Assembly (NCBI RefSeq): GCF_016862175.1 | Contig: NZ_BOML01000036.1 | Span: 124,001 to 188,000, forward strand | Length of the DNA: 64,000 nucleotides | DNA from: Paractinoplanes durhamensis | GTDB taxonomy: Bacteria; Actinomycetota; Actinomycetes; Mycobacteriales; Micromonosporaceae | Reading direction: 5' to 3' | Part shown: in pieces, positions 34,349 to 42,714 of the stretch | How the letters are laid out: every line of letters starts with the position of its first letter | Position numbering within the stretch: the stretch's first letter is position 1 | The notes under the pieces: generated by a model | Databases searched by the model: none | What the model saw: only the letters and a program-made list of their open reading frames with translations | What the model was told of the DNA's origin: nothing | Made by a program: the position numbers and the translations under genes

Positions 34349-35740
34349 TCCGGCTCCGACTTCCTCCAGCTCCGCGCCGAGGATGCCCCGGTCAAGGGCC
34401 TCACCACCTGGCTGACGGCCGGCCTGCGGGAGGCGATCAACGGCGGCCGGCTCGCGTCCGGCGCCCGGCTGCCGGCCACCCGGGTGCTCGCCGCCGAGCT
34501 GAACATCTCCCGCGGCGTCGTCGTCGAGGCCTACCAGCGGCTCATCGACGAAGGGCTGGCCACCGGCCGGACCGGCGCCGGGACCACGGTGCTGGGCCAC
34601 GGCCGGGACGCCGAACCGCCCTCGGACCGCCGGCGCGCCCTCGACGACCTGCGGCTGCCGCTGCCGCCGCCCGAGCACATCGACATCGACCTGTCGCCGG
34701 GCGTGCCCGACCTGTCGGCGTTCCCGCGCGCCCAGTGGCTGCGCGCCGAACGGGCCGTCCTCGACGAGATCACCGCCGCCGACCTCGGTTACGGCGATCC
34801 GGGCGGCACCCCGCGGCTGCGGGCCGAGCTGGCCGGCTGGCTGCGCCGCACCCGCGGGGTCCGGGCCGAGGCCGACGACATCATCGTGGTGGGCGGGGTG
34901 GCGCAGGCTCTCGCGCTGCTCGCGCAGACGCTGCACGCCGGCGGCGTGACCGCCGCGGCGGTCGAGGATCCGGGTTCGCGCGGGGCCCGGGATCAGATGG
35001 CCCATTGGGGGGTACGACCGGAAGGGGTACCCGTCGACGACGAAGGCATCCTGGTCGACCGGATCACCCAGGAGGCCGCGGTGCTGACCCCGGCGCACCA
35101 GTTCCCGACCGGGGTGGTGCTGAGCCCGGCCCGCCGGCGCGCGCTGCTGGAGTGGGGCGGCCTGGTCATCGAGGACGACTACGACGCCGAGCACCGCTAC
35201 GACCGGGCGCCGGTCGCCGCGCTGCAGGGGTCGGCACCGGAGCGGGTCGCCTACTCCGGCAGCGTCTCCAAGTCGCTCGCGCCCGGCATGCGGATCGGGT
35301 GGCTGATCGCGCCGCGCCGCCTGCAGGCCGCGCTCCTGGAGGCCAAGCACGACACCGACCTGGGCAGTCCGGCCATCCCGCAGCTCGTCCTGGCGCGCCT
35401 GCTGAGCAACGGCGACTACGAGAAACACCTGCGACTGGTACGCGGGCGGCAGCGGCGCCGGCGGGACGCGCTGCTGGCCGCGCTCCGGCAGCACCTGCCG
35501 GCCGCGCGGGTGACCGGCGTGGCGGCGGGGCTGCATCTGGTCGTCATGCTGCCCGAGCCGATGTCCGATGCCATTCTTGCGGAGCGGGCCGCAGCCGACG
35601 GCGTACTCGTGCATCCGCTGTCATGGCACCGCCTGCAACCGGGCCCACCCGGCCTGATCATCGGTTATGCCGCCCATTCTCCGGATCGGCTTGCCGAAGC
35701 CGCGAAGCGGCTCGGAAGCCTTACTCTCCCCCGACCGTGA
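34346..35740 (+). CDS. MocR/PdxR-type GntR-aminotransferase regulator with AUU start
   Basis: 464 residues if translation starts at ATT 34346. An AAGGAGG Shine-Dalgarno ends 4 nt before it, a TAA stop lies in frame at 34334, and no ATG, GTG or TTG occurs in frame until 34484, which would cut off the first helix of the HTH. The wHTH (LTTWLTAGLREAINGGRL to ISRGVVVEAYQRLIDEGL, about 19-71) is followed by a fold-type I PLP domain; the PLP Lys is ~309 in SGSVSKSLAPG. Probably regulates the divergent EamA transporter or PLP metabolism. Confidence 0.88.
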   Translation: MSGSDFLQLRAEDAPVKGLTTWLTAGLREAINGGRLASGARLPATRVLAAELNISRGVVVEAYQRLIDEGLATGRTGAGTTVLGHGRDAEPPSDRRRALDDLRLPLPPPEHIDIDLSPGVPDLSAFPRAQWLRAERAVLDEITAADLGYGDPGGTPRLRAELAGWLRRTRGVRAEADDIIVVGGVAQALALLAQTLHAGGVTAAAVEDPGSRGARDQMAHWGVRPEGVPVDDEGILVDRITQEAAVLTPAHQFPTGVVLSPARRRALLEWGGLVIEDDYDAEHRYDRAPVAALQGSAPERVAYSGSVSKSLAPGMRIGWLIAPRRLQAALLEAKHDTDLGSPAIPQLVLARLLSNGDYEKHLRLVRGRQRRRRDALLAALRQHLPAARVTGVAAGLHLVVMLPEPMSDAILAERAAADGVLVHPLSWHRLQPGPPGLIIGYAAHSPDRLAEAAKRLGSLTLPRP

Positions 35741-36524
35741 CGAAATCGATGAGCCGTTCCATCGAATTGATGAGCGGGGTCTCGACGTCCTTGTAGCTGC
35801 TCACCTCGCGGAGGATGAGTCGCCACATGTCGGCCGGATGGCGCACGCCGAAGGCTTCGCAGACGCCCTCTTTCCAGGGGCGGCCGGGCGGGATGACCGG
35901 CCATTTCTTGATGCCGATCCGGTCCGGTTTCACCGCCTGCCAGATGTCGATGTAGGGGTGGCCGGTGACCAGCACGTTCGGGTCCTTGACGGCGGCGACG
36001 ATGCGGCTCTCCTTGGAGCCGGGCACCAGATGGTCGACGAGCACGCCGAGGCGGCGGTCGCGGCTCGGGCCGAAGGCGTTCACCTCGGCGGCGAGATCGT
36101 CGATGCCGTCCAGCGGCTCCACCACGATGCCCTCGATCCGCAGGTCGTCGCCCCAGATCCGCTCGACCAGCGCGGCGTCGTGGATGCCCTCGACCCAGAT
36201 CCGGCTGGCCTTCGCGACCTGGGCCTTGACGCCGGCGACGGCGATCGAGCCGGACGCGGTGATGCGTCGTTCGGGCGCCTGGGAAACGGCCGGCTTCCGT
36301 AACGTCACCGCCTTGCCGTCGAGCAGGAACGCGGCCGGGGTCAGCGGGAAATTGCGCCGCTTGCCGAACCGGTCCTCCAGGACGACCGCACCGAGTTCGA
36401 ACCCGACGACCGCGCCGCAGAACCCGGAATCGGCGTCCTCGACCACCAGATCCGGCTCGGCGTCCACCTCGGGCACGACTTTCTTCTTGCGCCACTGCGC
36501 CTTGAGCACGTCCTCCCCATACAT
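35721..36524 (-). CDS. DUF3097 family protein
   Basis: 267 residues from the ATG at 36524 (MYGEDVL). Characteristic DUF3097 segments are KKKVVPEVDAEPDLVVEDADSG, SRIWVEGIHDAALVERIWGDDLR, VDHLVPGSKES and DIWQAVKPDRIGIKKWP. The middle part looks Toprim-like (VEG and DHL motifs). Conserved across actinobacteria, function unknown. TACCGT lies 7 nt before the ATG, so leaderless. 3' end overlaps the MocR gene by 20 bp. Confidence 0.88.
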   Translation of the reverse strand: MYGEDVLKAQWRKKKVVPEVDAEPDLVVEDADSGFCGAVVGFELGAVVLEDRFGKRRNFPLTPAAFLLDGKAVTLRKPAVSQAPERRITASGSIAVAGVKAQVAKASRIWVEGIHDAALVERIWGDDLRIEGIVVEPLDGIDDLAAEVNAFGPSRDRRLGVLVDHLVPGSKESRIVAAVKDPNVLVTGHPYIDIWQAVKPDRIGIKKWPVIPPGRPWKEGVCEAFGVRHPADMWRLILREVSSYKDVETPLINSMERLIDFVTVGGE

Positions 36525-36613
36525 GCAAGGCACGGTAACCCGTGCGTTGGGACACGGCGTTTCTGACGCTCCGGCCGAGACAACCTTCCCGGTGGGCACG
36601 TACCCTTGCTCGC

Positions 36614-37396
36614 ATGTCCCCCGCAGCTGATGCGGCTACCCGCACCGCGCGGCGCTCCACCAGGTTCGTGTCCTGGGTTCGCGCCTGGCGCGCCGGGCTC
36701 GTGCCCTTCGACGAGCTGGCCGACGAGATCGCCGCCGACGAGGAGCACCTCGTCGCCGACGCCCCCGGCACGTGGACCGATGTGCCGCTGCCGCAGGGGC
36801 TGCCCCTGTTCGCCAAGCTCCACCCCGACGACATCCGCCTGGTGCTGCCCGCGCCCGGCGATCCGCGCGGCCTGCCCGGCCCGGGCGAGCTGACCGGCGC
36901 GGCGCTGCTGGCCGGCGAGGCCGTGATGACGCCCGCGTTCGGGGTGGTGCCCCAGGTCCGGCAGCACACGTCGGGCTCGGGCGTCGAGTTCGAGACCGTG
37001 CTGTGGCGCTTCTTCGGAGTCGACGACCACCGGCCGGTCTTCCAGATGGGCGCGGCCGAGGCCGAGGCCGAGCTGACCCACGCGCTCGGCGAGACCACCG
37101 CCCAGCTCACCAAGCTGGACGTCGCGCAGTGGAAGCCCGAGCTGGCCGGGGCGCTGCAGGCGTTGCGGCGCCCGGAGAGCACCGCCACGCTGCCGCCCGG
37201 CTTCGACCCGCGGGCGCGCCGGCTGTTCGCCCGGGCCAGCGTTCTCGACCAGGTGCTGGCGCTGGCCGGCACCAACTCGCCCGGCGGCGCCATCAACGGA
37301 TACGAGGCGCAGCAACGCGATGCGGCGCTGCGGCCGCTGATGTCCGCCTGCCGTCAGGCGCTCGTGGCCGCCTGCAATTCACCGCTGCATGCCTGA
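36614..37396 (+). CDS. Conserved hypothetical protein
   Basis: 260 residues; ATG with TACCCT 7 nt upstream (leaderless), diverging from DUF3097. Mostly helical with a Pro-rich middle (LPLPQGLPLFAKLHPDD); the segment VEFETVLWRFFGVDDHRPVFQMG looks conserved. No known domain recognised. The stop overlaps the next gene (8 nt), so it is likely co-transcribed with the Nudix enzyme. Confidence 0.75.
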   Translation: MSPAADAATRTARRSTRFVSWVRAWRAGLVPFDELADEIAADEEHLVADAPGTWTDVPLPQGLPLFAKLHPDDIRLVLPAPGDPRGLPGPGELTGAALLAGEAVMTPAFGVVPQVRQHTSGSGVEFETVLWRFFGVDDHRPVFQMGAAEAEAELTHALGETTAQLTKLDVAQWKPELAGALQALRRPESTATLPPGFDPRARRLFARASVLDQVLALAGTNSPGGAINGYEAQQRDAALRPLMSACRQALVAACNSPLHA

Positions 37397-37877
37397 CCGG
37401 TTCGCGCACTGCACGTTCTGCGGCGCGCGGTTCACCCCTGGACAGGCGTGGCCGCGGCGCTGCGGCGCGTGCGGCGAGACCAGCTACCGCAATCCGACGC
37501 CGGTGGCGGTGGCCGTGCAGCCGGTCGGTTCCGGTCTGCTGGTGGTGCGGCGCGGCATTCCGCCGGCACGCGACCTGCTGGCGCTGCCGGGCGGTTTCAT
37601 CGACTACGGCGAGTCGTGGCAGGACGCCACGGTCCGCGAGCTCTTCGAGGAGGTCGGCCTGGCCGCCGACGCCGCCGAGGTTCAACTTTTCGACACGCTC
37701 AGCGCCCCGGACGGAACGCTGCTCGTCTTCGGACTCCTGCCGGCCCTCCCCGACGCCGGTGCGCTCCCGCCGTCGGTGCCCAACGACGAAAGTCAGGGCT
37801 GGGAGATTTTGTACGGTCCGGCCGAGCTGGGCTTCAGTCTGCACACCGCGGTCGCCAACCGGTACTTCACGGGCTGA
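37389..37877 (+). CDS. Nudix hydrolase with zinc ribbon
   Basis: 162 residues. The N-terminus has two CxxC pairs (CTFC, CGAC) forming a zinc ribbon, as in NudC-like enzymes, then the Nudix box GGFIDYGESWQDATVRELFEEVGL (about 73-96) with all catalytic residues. It probably cleaves NADH or a nucleotide diphosphate. The start overlaps the upstream gene by 8 bp; the 3' end overlaps the convergent DUF1905 gene. Confidence 0.9.
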   Translation: MPDRFAHCTFCGARFTPGQAWPRRCGACGETSYRNPTPVAVAVQPVGSGLLVVRRGIPPARDLLALPGGFIDYGESWQDATVRELFEEVGLAADAAEVQLFDTLSAPDGTLLVFGLLPALPDAGALPPSVPNDESQGWEILYGPAELGFSLHTAVANRYFTG

Positions 37878-38169
37878 TCAGCTCGACCGCCACCCGGGCC
37901 CGGTCGCCGGGCTCGAGCTTCTGCGCCTTGCGGACCGCCCGCTTCACCGGCAGCACGTAGGTGCCCTGCTTGGCGTCCGGGAAGATCGACGTCCGCCAGA
38001 CGGTGGTGCCGATCCGCGCCTCGACCCGCACCGCCCCGAAACCGCGGCGCTGCCCGCCGGTCCGGTCCCGGATCTCGTCCGACGCCTCGGCCGGCAGGCT
38101 CACGAACGTCCAGCCCTCGTCCGGTCGCGCGTCCCAGATCCAGAGCTCGGCGTCGAATGCGTAATGCAT
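37867..38169 (-). CDS. DUF1905 domain protein
   Basis: 100 residues. HYAFDAELWIWDA, GWTFVSLPAEASDEIRD, GFGAVRVEARIGTTVWRTSIFPD and GTYVLPVKRAVRKAQ are the DUF1905 pattern, a small beta-barrel of unknown role. CAATCT lies 6 nt before the ATG, again a leaderless layout. Confidence 0.85.
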   Translation of the reverse strand: MHYAFDAELWIWDARPDEGWTFVSLPAEASDEIRDRTGGQRRGFGAVRVEARIGTTVWRTSIFPDAKQGTYVLPVKRAVRKAQKLEPGDRARVAVELISP

Positions 38170-38228
38170 GCCATCAGATTGCCATGTTGTTCACATAAAA
38201 CGAGTTAGTAATCAGGCCATCGCGGATT

Positions 38229-39332
38229 GTGGTCTACCCGCCCGGTATGGAATCGTTCGGAGTCGATGTGTCCGGCGGCTACCGGCTGCCCCGGCCGGAG
38301 GCCCTGATGACCGAGTTCCTGCTGCTCAAGCCCGCTGCGCCCGAGCAGCTTCCGAGAGACGTGCGCGGCTTCACCGGGCGCTCCGCCGAGCTGGTCCGGC
38401 TCGACGCGCTCGCCGACGGCGCGATCGCGCTGCTCACCGGTCCGGCCGGCATCGGCAAGACCGCCCTGGCCGTCCGCTGGGGGCATCGGGCCGCCGAGCG
38501 TTTCCCGGACGGGCAGCTCTTCGTCAACCTGCGCGGCTTCGACCACGTCGTGCCGCCGATGGAGCCGGCCGAGGCGCTGCGGCGGCTCCTCACCGCGCTC
38601 GGCGTGCCCACCCGGCGGGTCCCGGCCGGGCTGGACGAGCGGGCCGCGCTCTACCGCGCCGAGATGGCCGACCGGCGAGCCCTGGTCGTGCTCGACAACG
38701 CCGGCGTCGCCACCCAGGTCCGCCCACTGCTGGCCGCCGCCCGCAACTGCGTGACCGTGGTGACCTGCCGGAACCAGCTGACCGGCCTGATCGTGCGGGA
38801 GGGCGCCCAACCGGCCGAGGTGCCTCCGCTGGCCCCGGCCGAGGCCGCCCAGCTGCTCGGCCACCGGCTCGGACCGGACCGGGTGGCCGGCGAGACCCTG
38901 GCCGTCGCCGACATGATCGACCGGTGCGCCCGATTACCGCTGGCCCTGTCCCTCGCCGCGGCGCGCGCCGCCGGCCGCCCCCGCCGGCCGCTCGCCGACC
39001 TGGTCGGCGAGATCGGGGCGCCGACCGGCTGCGGTCACCCGCACGCCGACGTGCGAGCGGTTTTCGCCTGGTCGTACCGGGCGTTGAGCGCCACCGCGGC
39101 CCGGCTCTTCCGGATGCTCGGCCGGCACCCGGCGCACGACCTCACCGCGACCGCGACCGCCGGAATGGCCGGTCTCACCGTCGGTCAGGCCACCGTCCTG
39201 CTCGCCGAGTTGGCCCGGGCCGGCCTGCTCAGCGAGTTCGCACCCGGCCGCTACTCGTGCCACGACCTCCTACGGACGTACGCCGCCGAGTTGGCTTCGA
39301 CGCGGCCGACCCTTTCGTCCGGAACGGCGTAG
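38229..39332 (+). CDS. Stand-alone NB-ARC ATPase (AfsR-type, without HTH or TPR)
   Basis: 367 residues (GTG 38229; ATG 38247 possible). After a short leader, P-loop GPAGIGKT (71-78), Walker B RALVVLDNAG, and GCATP-like CARLPLALSLAAARAAG are followed by a winged-helix-like region AWSYRALSATAARLFRMLG and SCHDLLRTYAAELA. This is the AfsR/SARP ATPase core, but the BTAD and DNA-binding domains and the TPR array are missing. The C-terminus ends soon after the ARC region. A truncated or orphan STAND protein. Confidence 0.8.
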   Translation: MVYPPGMESFGVDVSGGYRLPRPEALMTEFLLLKPAAPEQLPRDVRGFTGRSAELVRLDALADGAIALLTGPAGIGKTALAVRWGHRAAERFPDGQLFVNLRGFDHVVPPMEPAEALRRLLTALGVPTRRVPAGLDERAALYRAEMADRRALVVLDNAGVATQVRPLLAAARNCVTVVTCRNQLTGLIVREGAQPAEVPPLAPAEAAQLLGHRLGPDRVAGETLAVADMIDRCARLPLALSLAAARAAGRPRRPLADLVGEIGAPTGCGHPHADVRAVFAWSYRALSATAARLFRMLGRHPAHDLTATATAGMAGLTVGQATVLLAELARAGLLSEFAPGRYSCHDLLRTYAAELASTRPTLSSGTA

Positions 39333-39444
39333 GCTGAGCGGACCTGCCGGTCTTGATCGTCGGACCCGTGGTGGGAGAACAGATCCGGACCGGAGGCCGC
39401 CACCGTGACGAACGCTTGGCGTGGTCCGCAAACAGGTAAAACCG

Positions 39445-40173
39445 ATGACTGCTGTGTCCGTCGTGTCCGAAGCTGAACACCTCGCCCGCGTAGCCCGACT
39501 GATCGCTGACCACGGCCCCGACGTCGCCATCCTGTGTGACGCCTTCGTGGCCGGGCCGACCGATGTGCATGGAGCCGGGCTGGCGGTCATGACGCCGCTG
39601 GTGCAACAGGTGCGCTACATCAGCGACCAGGTCAGCGCCCAGGTCGAGGAGCTGCAGGTGATGCTCGGCGAGGGCCCCTGCGTCGAGGCGTTCACCCGCC
39701 GGCAGCCGGTGCTGGTGTCCGACCTGGACGACCCGCACTGGCTGCGGCACTGGCCGATGTTCGCACCGGCCGCGGTCGGCGCCGGCGCGCGGGCGGTGTT
39801 CGCCCTGCCGATGCAGGTCGGCGCGATCTGCGTGGGGGTGGTCGACCTGTACCGGTCGGGCCCCGGTGCGCTGGGCGGCGACGATCTGGCCGAGGCGCTG
39901 GCGTTCGCCGACGCGGCCACCGAGCTGCTCCTGGCCGAACACCTGCCCGGCGGTGAGCTGCCCGGCAGTTCCCGGACCTTCTCGCACCGCGCGGTCGTGC
40001 ACCAGGCCACCGGCATGGTCAGCGCGCAGCTGGGGGTGCCGGTGGCCGACGCGTTCCTGCGGCTGCGGGCCTACGCGTTCGCGGCCGAGCGGGCCCTCGA
40101 CGAGGTGGCCGGCGAGGTGGTCGGCCGCCGGCTGCGCTTCGACCAGACCGAGGACACCGATGCTGGTGACTAG
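39445..40173 (+). CDS. GAF-ANTAR RNA-binding regulator
   Basis: 242 residues from the ATG at 39445 (GTG 39421 possible). A GAF-like sensor (~15-165; LGEGPCVEAFTRRQPVLVSDLDD) is joined to a C-terminal ANTAR domain (HRAVVHQATGMVSAQLGVPVADAFLRLRAYAF) that binds paired hairpins to prevent termination. Lies 18 bp upstream of a second GAF-ANTAR gene, probably one operon. Such pairs are common in Micromonosporaceae. Confidence 0.88.
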   Translation: MTAVSVVSEAEHLARVARLIADHGPDVAILCDAFVAGPTDVHGAGLAVMTPLVQQVRYISDQVSAQVEELQVMLGEGPCVEAFTRRQPVLVSDLDDPHWLRHWPMFAPAAVGAGARAVFALPMQVGAICVGVVDLYRSGPGALGGDDLAEALAFADAATELLLAEHLPGGELPGSSRTFSHRAVVHQATGMVSAQLGVPVADAFLRLRAYAFAAERALDEVAGEVVGRRLRFDQTEDTDAGD

Positions 40174-40191
40174 GCCGACCGGGAGGCACCG

Positions 40192-41349
40192 GTGAGTACC
40201 GGAGAAGAGCACGCTCTGGCGACGGCGTTCGTCGAACTGTCCGACCAGCTTGTCGCCGACTACGACGTGGTGGAGTTCCTGCACCTGCTGACCCGCAGAT
40301 GCGTGGAACTGCTCGGCGTGCAGGCGGCCGGCATCATGATCAGCGACCGGCGCGGCGCACTGCGGGTGATGGCCTGCTCGTCCGAGCAGGCACACCTGCT
40401 GGAGTTGTTCGAGGTGGAGACCGACCAGGGCCCCTGCGTCCAGTGCTACGCCACCGGTGCGCCGGTCGACGCGCCGGATCTCGGCCGGGCCGACCTGCGC
40501 TGGCCGGGCTTCGCGGCCCGGGCCCGGGAGGCCGGCTTCCACGCGGTGTACGCGATTCCGGTGCGGCTGCGCGACGAGGTCATCGGTGTGCTCAACCTCT
40601 TCGCCGTCCGCCCCGGCCCGCTCTCCGAAACCGCGACGCACGCCGCGCGGGCGATGGCCAACATCACCGCCATCAGCCTGCTGCAGCACCGCGCCGTCGA
40701 GTACCGGCAGATCCTCGCCGAGCAACTCCAGTACGCCATGAACAGCCGGGTGGCGATCGAACAGGCCAAGGGGATCCTGGCCGAAAACCTCGGTCTCGAC
40801 ATGGGCGGCGCCTTCGCGGAGCTGCGCCGTTTCGCGGCCCGCATCGGGCGGCGGCTCAGCGACGTCGCCGCGGCCGTCGCCGCCGGCGATTTCGGACCGG
40901 CCCTGATCGACCCGGCCGGCCCGCTCCGGGTGCTGCTGGTCCGCCGCTTCTCCGCCGAGACGCTCAGCCGGGTCCGCGCGGCCGTCGGCCAGATCGTCGC
41001 CCGGCACGGCCTGCCCGAGGCCCAGACCTGGCAGTTCGTCCTCGCCGTGCACGAGGCCGCCGCCAACGCGGTCCGGCACGGCGGCGGCGGCGGGCAGGTC
41101 CTGCTGTGGATGCAGCGCGGCACCCTGAGCGCCGAGATCAGCGACGAGGGCCCCGGCATCCTGGGCGGCCGCGCCGCCGTCCCGACCACCGACCCCGGCA
41201 CCGTGGTGCGGAGCGGCCGCGGGCTGTGGCTGATCAACCGGGTCTGCCGCGAGCTGGACATCCAGACCGGCACCTCCGGCACCCGCCTGACCATGCACTA
41301 CCCGCTCGACTCACCGCCGGCCGACCTGGTGGACGACGAATTCGCCTAG
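40192..41349 (+). CDS. GAF-ANTAR-HATPase fusion regulator
   Basis: 385 residues with three parts. A GAF sensor (~25-165), an ANTAR helix bundle (~180-235; RVAIEQAKGILAENLGLDMGGAFAELRRFA) and an anti-sigma-factor-type ATPase (~245-375) with N-box HEAAANAVRHG (287-297), G1 DEGPG and G2 GRGLWL. No phosphorylatable His is seen. It could combine RNA antitermination with a partner-switching kinase role. GTG start 18 bp after the previous gene. Confidence 0.88.
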   Translation: MSTGEEHALATAFVELSDQLVADYDVVEFLHLLTRRCVELLGVQAAGIMISDRRGALRVMACSSEQAHLLELFEVETDQGPCVQCYATGAPVDAPDLGRADLRWPGFAARAREAGFHAVYAIPVRLRDEVIGVLNLFAVRPGPLSETATHAARAMANITAISLLQHRAVEYRQILAEQLQYAMNSRVAIEQAKGILAENLGLDMGGAFAELRRFAARIGRRLSDVAAAVAAGDFGPALIDPAGPLRVLLVRRFSAETLSRVRAAVGQIVARHGLPEAQTWQFVLAVHEAAANAVRHGGGGGQVLLWMQRGTLSAEISDEGPGILGGRAAVPTTDPGTVVRSGRGLWLINRVCRELDIQTGTSGTRLTMHYPLDSPPADLVDDEFA

Positions 41350-41750
41350 TCGATCAGGCCCGCCACGATCAGCTCACCCAGCAGCACCTTGATGGCCGGC
41401 GCGCACCGGTGGATCTCGGCCGAGGTGAACCACCCCAGCTCCCCGATCTCGGCCGCCGCCGCCGGTTGGTCGTCGTTCTTCCCGCCGGTGAAACAGATCA
41501 GCCGCACCTGGGTGCCCGGCGGCCGGTTGTGCGCCTCCGCCACGATCTCGGTGAACAGCGTCAGATCCGCCGGATCGACCACGAGGCCGACCTCCTCGCG
41601 CACCTCCCGCGCCGCCGCCTCCGGGTAGGTCTCCCCCGGCTCGGGTTTCCCGCCCGGCAGATAGAACACGTCGGTGTAGTGCGGCCGCACCACGAGAACC
41701 CGCCGGTCCCGCACGCACACCCAGGCCGTCGCCAGAACCTCTTTTCGCAC
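41346..41750 (-). CDS. Nudix hydrolase (MutT-like)
   Basis: 134 residues; GTG start. Nudix box GGKPEPGETYPEAAAREVREEVGL (about 33-56) is complete. No zinc ribbon. Its stop overlaps the convergent GAF-ANTAR gene by 4 bp. Substrate unknown; sanitising or ADP-ribose-type activity is usual for this size. Confidence 0.88.
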   Translation of the reverse strand: MRKEVLATAWVCVRDRRVLVVRPHYTDVFYLPGGKPEPGETYPEAAAREVREEVGLVVDPADLTLFTEIVAEAHNRPPGTQVRLICFTGGKNDDQPAAAAEIGELGWFTSAEIHRCAPAIKVLLGELIVAGLID

Positions 41751-41767
41751 GGCCGCGAGCCTAATGG

Positions 41768-42646
41768 TCAGTCGCGCACGGTGATCGGGGTGCCCGGGTC
41801 AAGCTGCGCGAGCAGGGTCCGCTGGGCGTCCCTGGGCATCCGGACGCACCCGTTGGAGACGTTGCGGCCGAACACCGACGAGCGGTACCAGGCGTGGATG
41901 CCGGTGTGCGCGCCGCGCAGCCCGGGCGCGACGGCGTCGCGATCGTCCGGGACGGCGCCGAGCACGAGAGCGTCCAGGCCCGCGTAGACCGAACCGTGCG
42001 TGCCGGTCCGGCCGAGCACGAAGGTCCGGCCCAGCGGCGTCGGGGTGCGGTCGGCGCCGATGGCCACGGTCCAGGTTTTTTGCCGTACGCCGTCCCGCAG
42101 CCACGTCAAGGTCCGGTCGCCCCGCCGCACGATCAGGTGGTCGCGCAACGTTTTCGCATGCCAGCCGCCGTCCGGCAGCCAGCCGATGCGCCGGTTGACC
42201 GACGGCAGCAGGACCGCCGACCAGCCGGGTCTCTTGGCCACGATCGGGACGATCACGGTGACCCCGCGGATCGTCGGCGCGAGGAAGGCCCGCGGTCTGC
42301 CACCGGGCGCGTCATAGACGGCGAGTTGGTGCGCCGGGTGCAGCCCTTCCGGGAGGTGGGCTTCGGAAGCCTGGTCGGGATCGGCCGGAAACCCCCGCGG
42401 GACATGCAGGTAGCTGATCACCGGCAGATCGTCGGGGGCCGCGGCGGCCGGGAGGATGCGGTCGACGGTCGGGGTGGGTCTCGGCGTCGGCGCCGGGGTG
42501 GTCGGCGCGGGCGGCGGCTGGGCAACGGGGGCGACCGGCTCGCGGGTCGCGATCTTGGAGGTGCCGGCCAGCACACAGAAGGCCAGCACCAGCGCCGGCA
42601 CGGCCCCCGCCCGGCGGGTGCGAACGAGGCTGGGCCCGCGACGCAT
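41768..42646 (-). CDS. L,D-transpeptidase (YkuD family)
   Basis: 292 residues. N-terminal signal or anchor (AVPALVLAFCVLAGTS), Pro/Thr-rich linker, an SH3-like middle and a C-terminal YkuD domain with HTGIHAWYRSSVFGRNVSNGCVRM, including the catalytic Cys and upstream His. Makes 3-3 cross-links in peptidoglycan outside the membrane. It lies 17 bp downstream of no gene on its strand and 68 bp after the NACHT gene stop, so its own promoter or read-through is possible. Confidence 0.9.
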   Translation of the reverse strand: MRRGPSLVRTRRAGAVPALVLAFCVLAGTSKIATREPVAPVAQPPPAPTTPAPTPRPTPTVDRILPAAAAPDDLPVISYLHVPRGFPADPDQASEAHLPEGLHPAHQLAVYDAPGGRPRAFLAPTIRGVTVIVPIVAKRPGWSAVLLPSVNRRIGWLPDGGWHAKTLRDHLIVRRGDRTLTWLRDGVRQKTWTVAIGADRTPTPLGRTFVLGRTGTHGSVYAGLDALVLGAVPDDRDAVAPGLRGAHTGIHAWYRSSVFGRNVSNGCVRMPRDAQRTLLAQLDPGTPITVRD

Positions 42647-42714
42647 CCGACCAACTTAGGCGCAGTAGCGGATTTATGTCGGCATTTAGGGCAATTTCCC
42701 TCCCAGGGGCTGGA

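Noticed and set aside
34484..35740. MocR gene starting at GTG 34484
   Set aside because: It would remove half of the DNA-binding wHTH and ignores the AAGGAGG site at 34335-34341.
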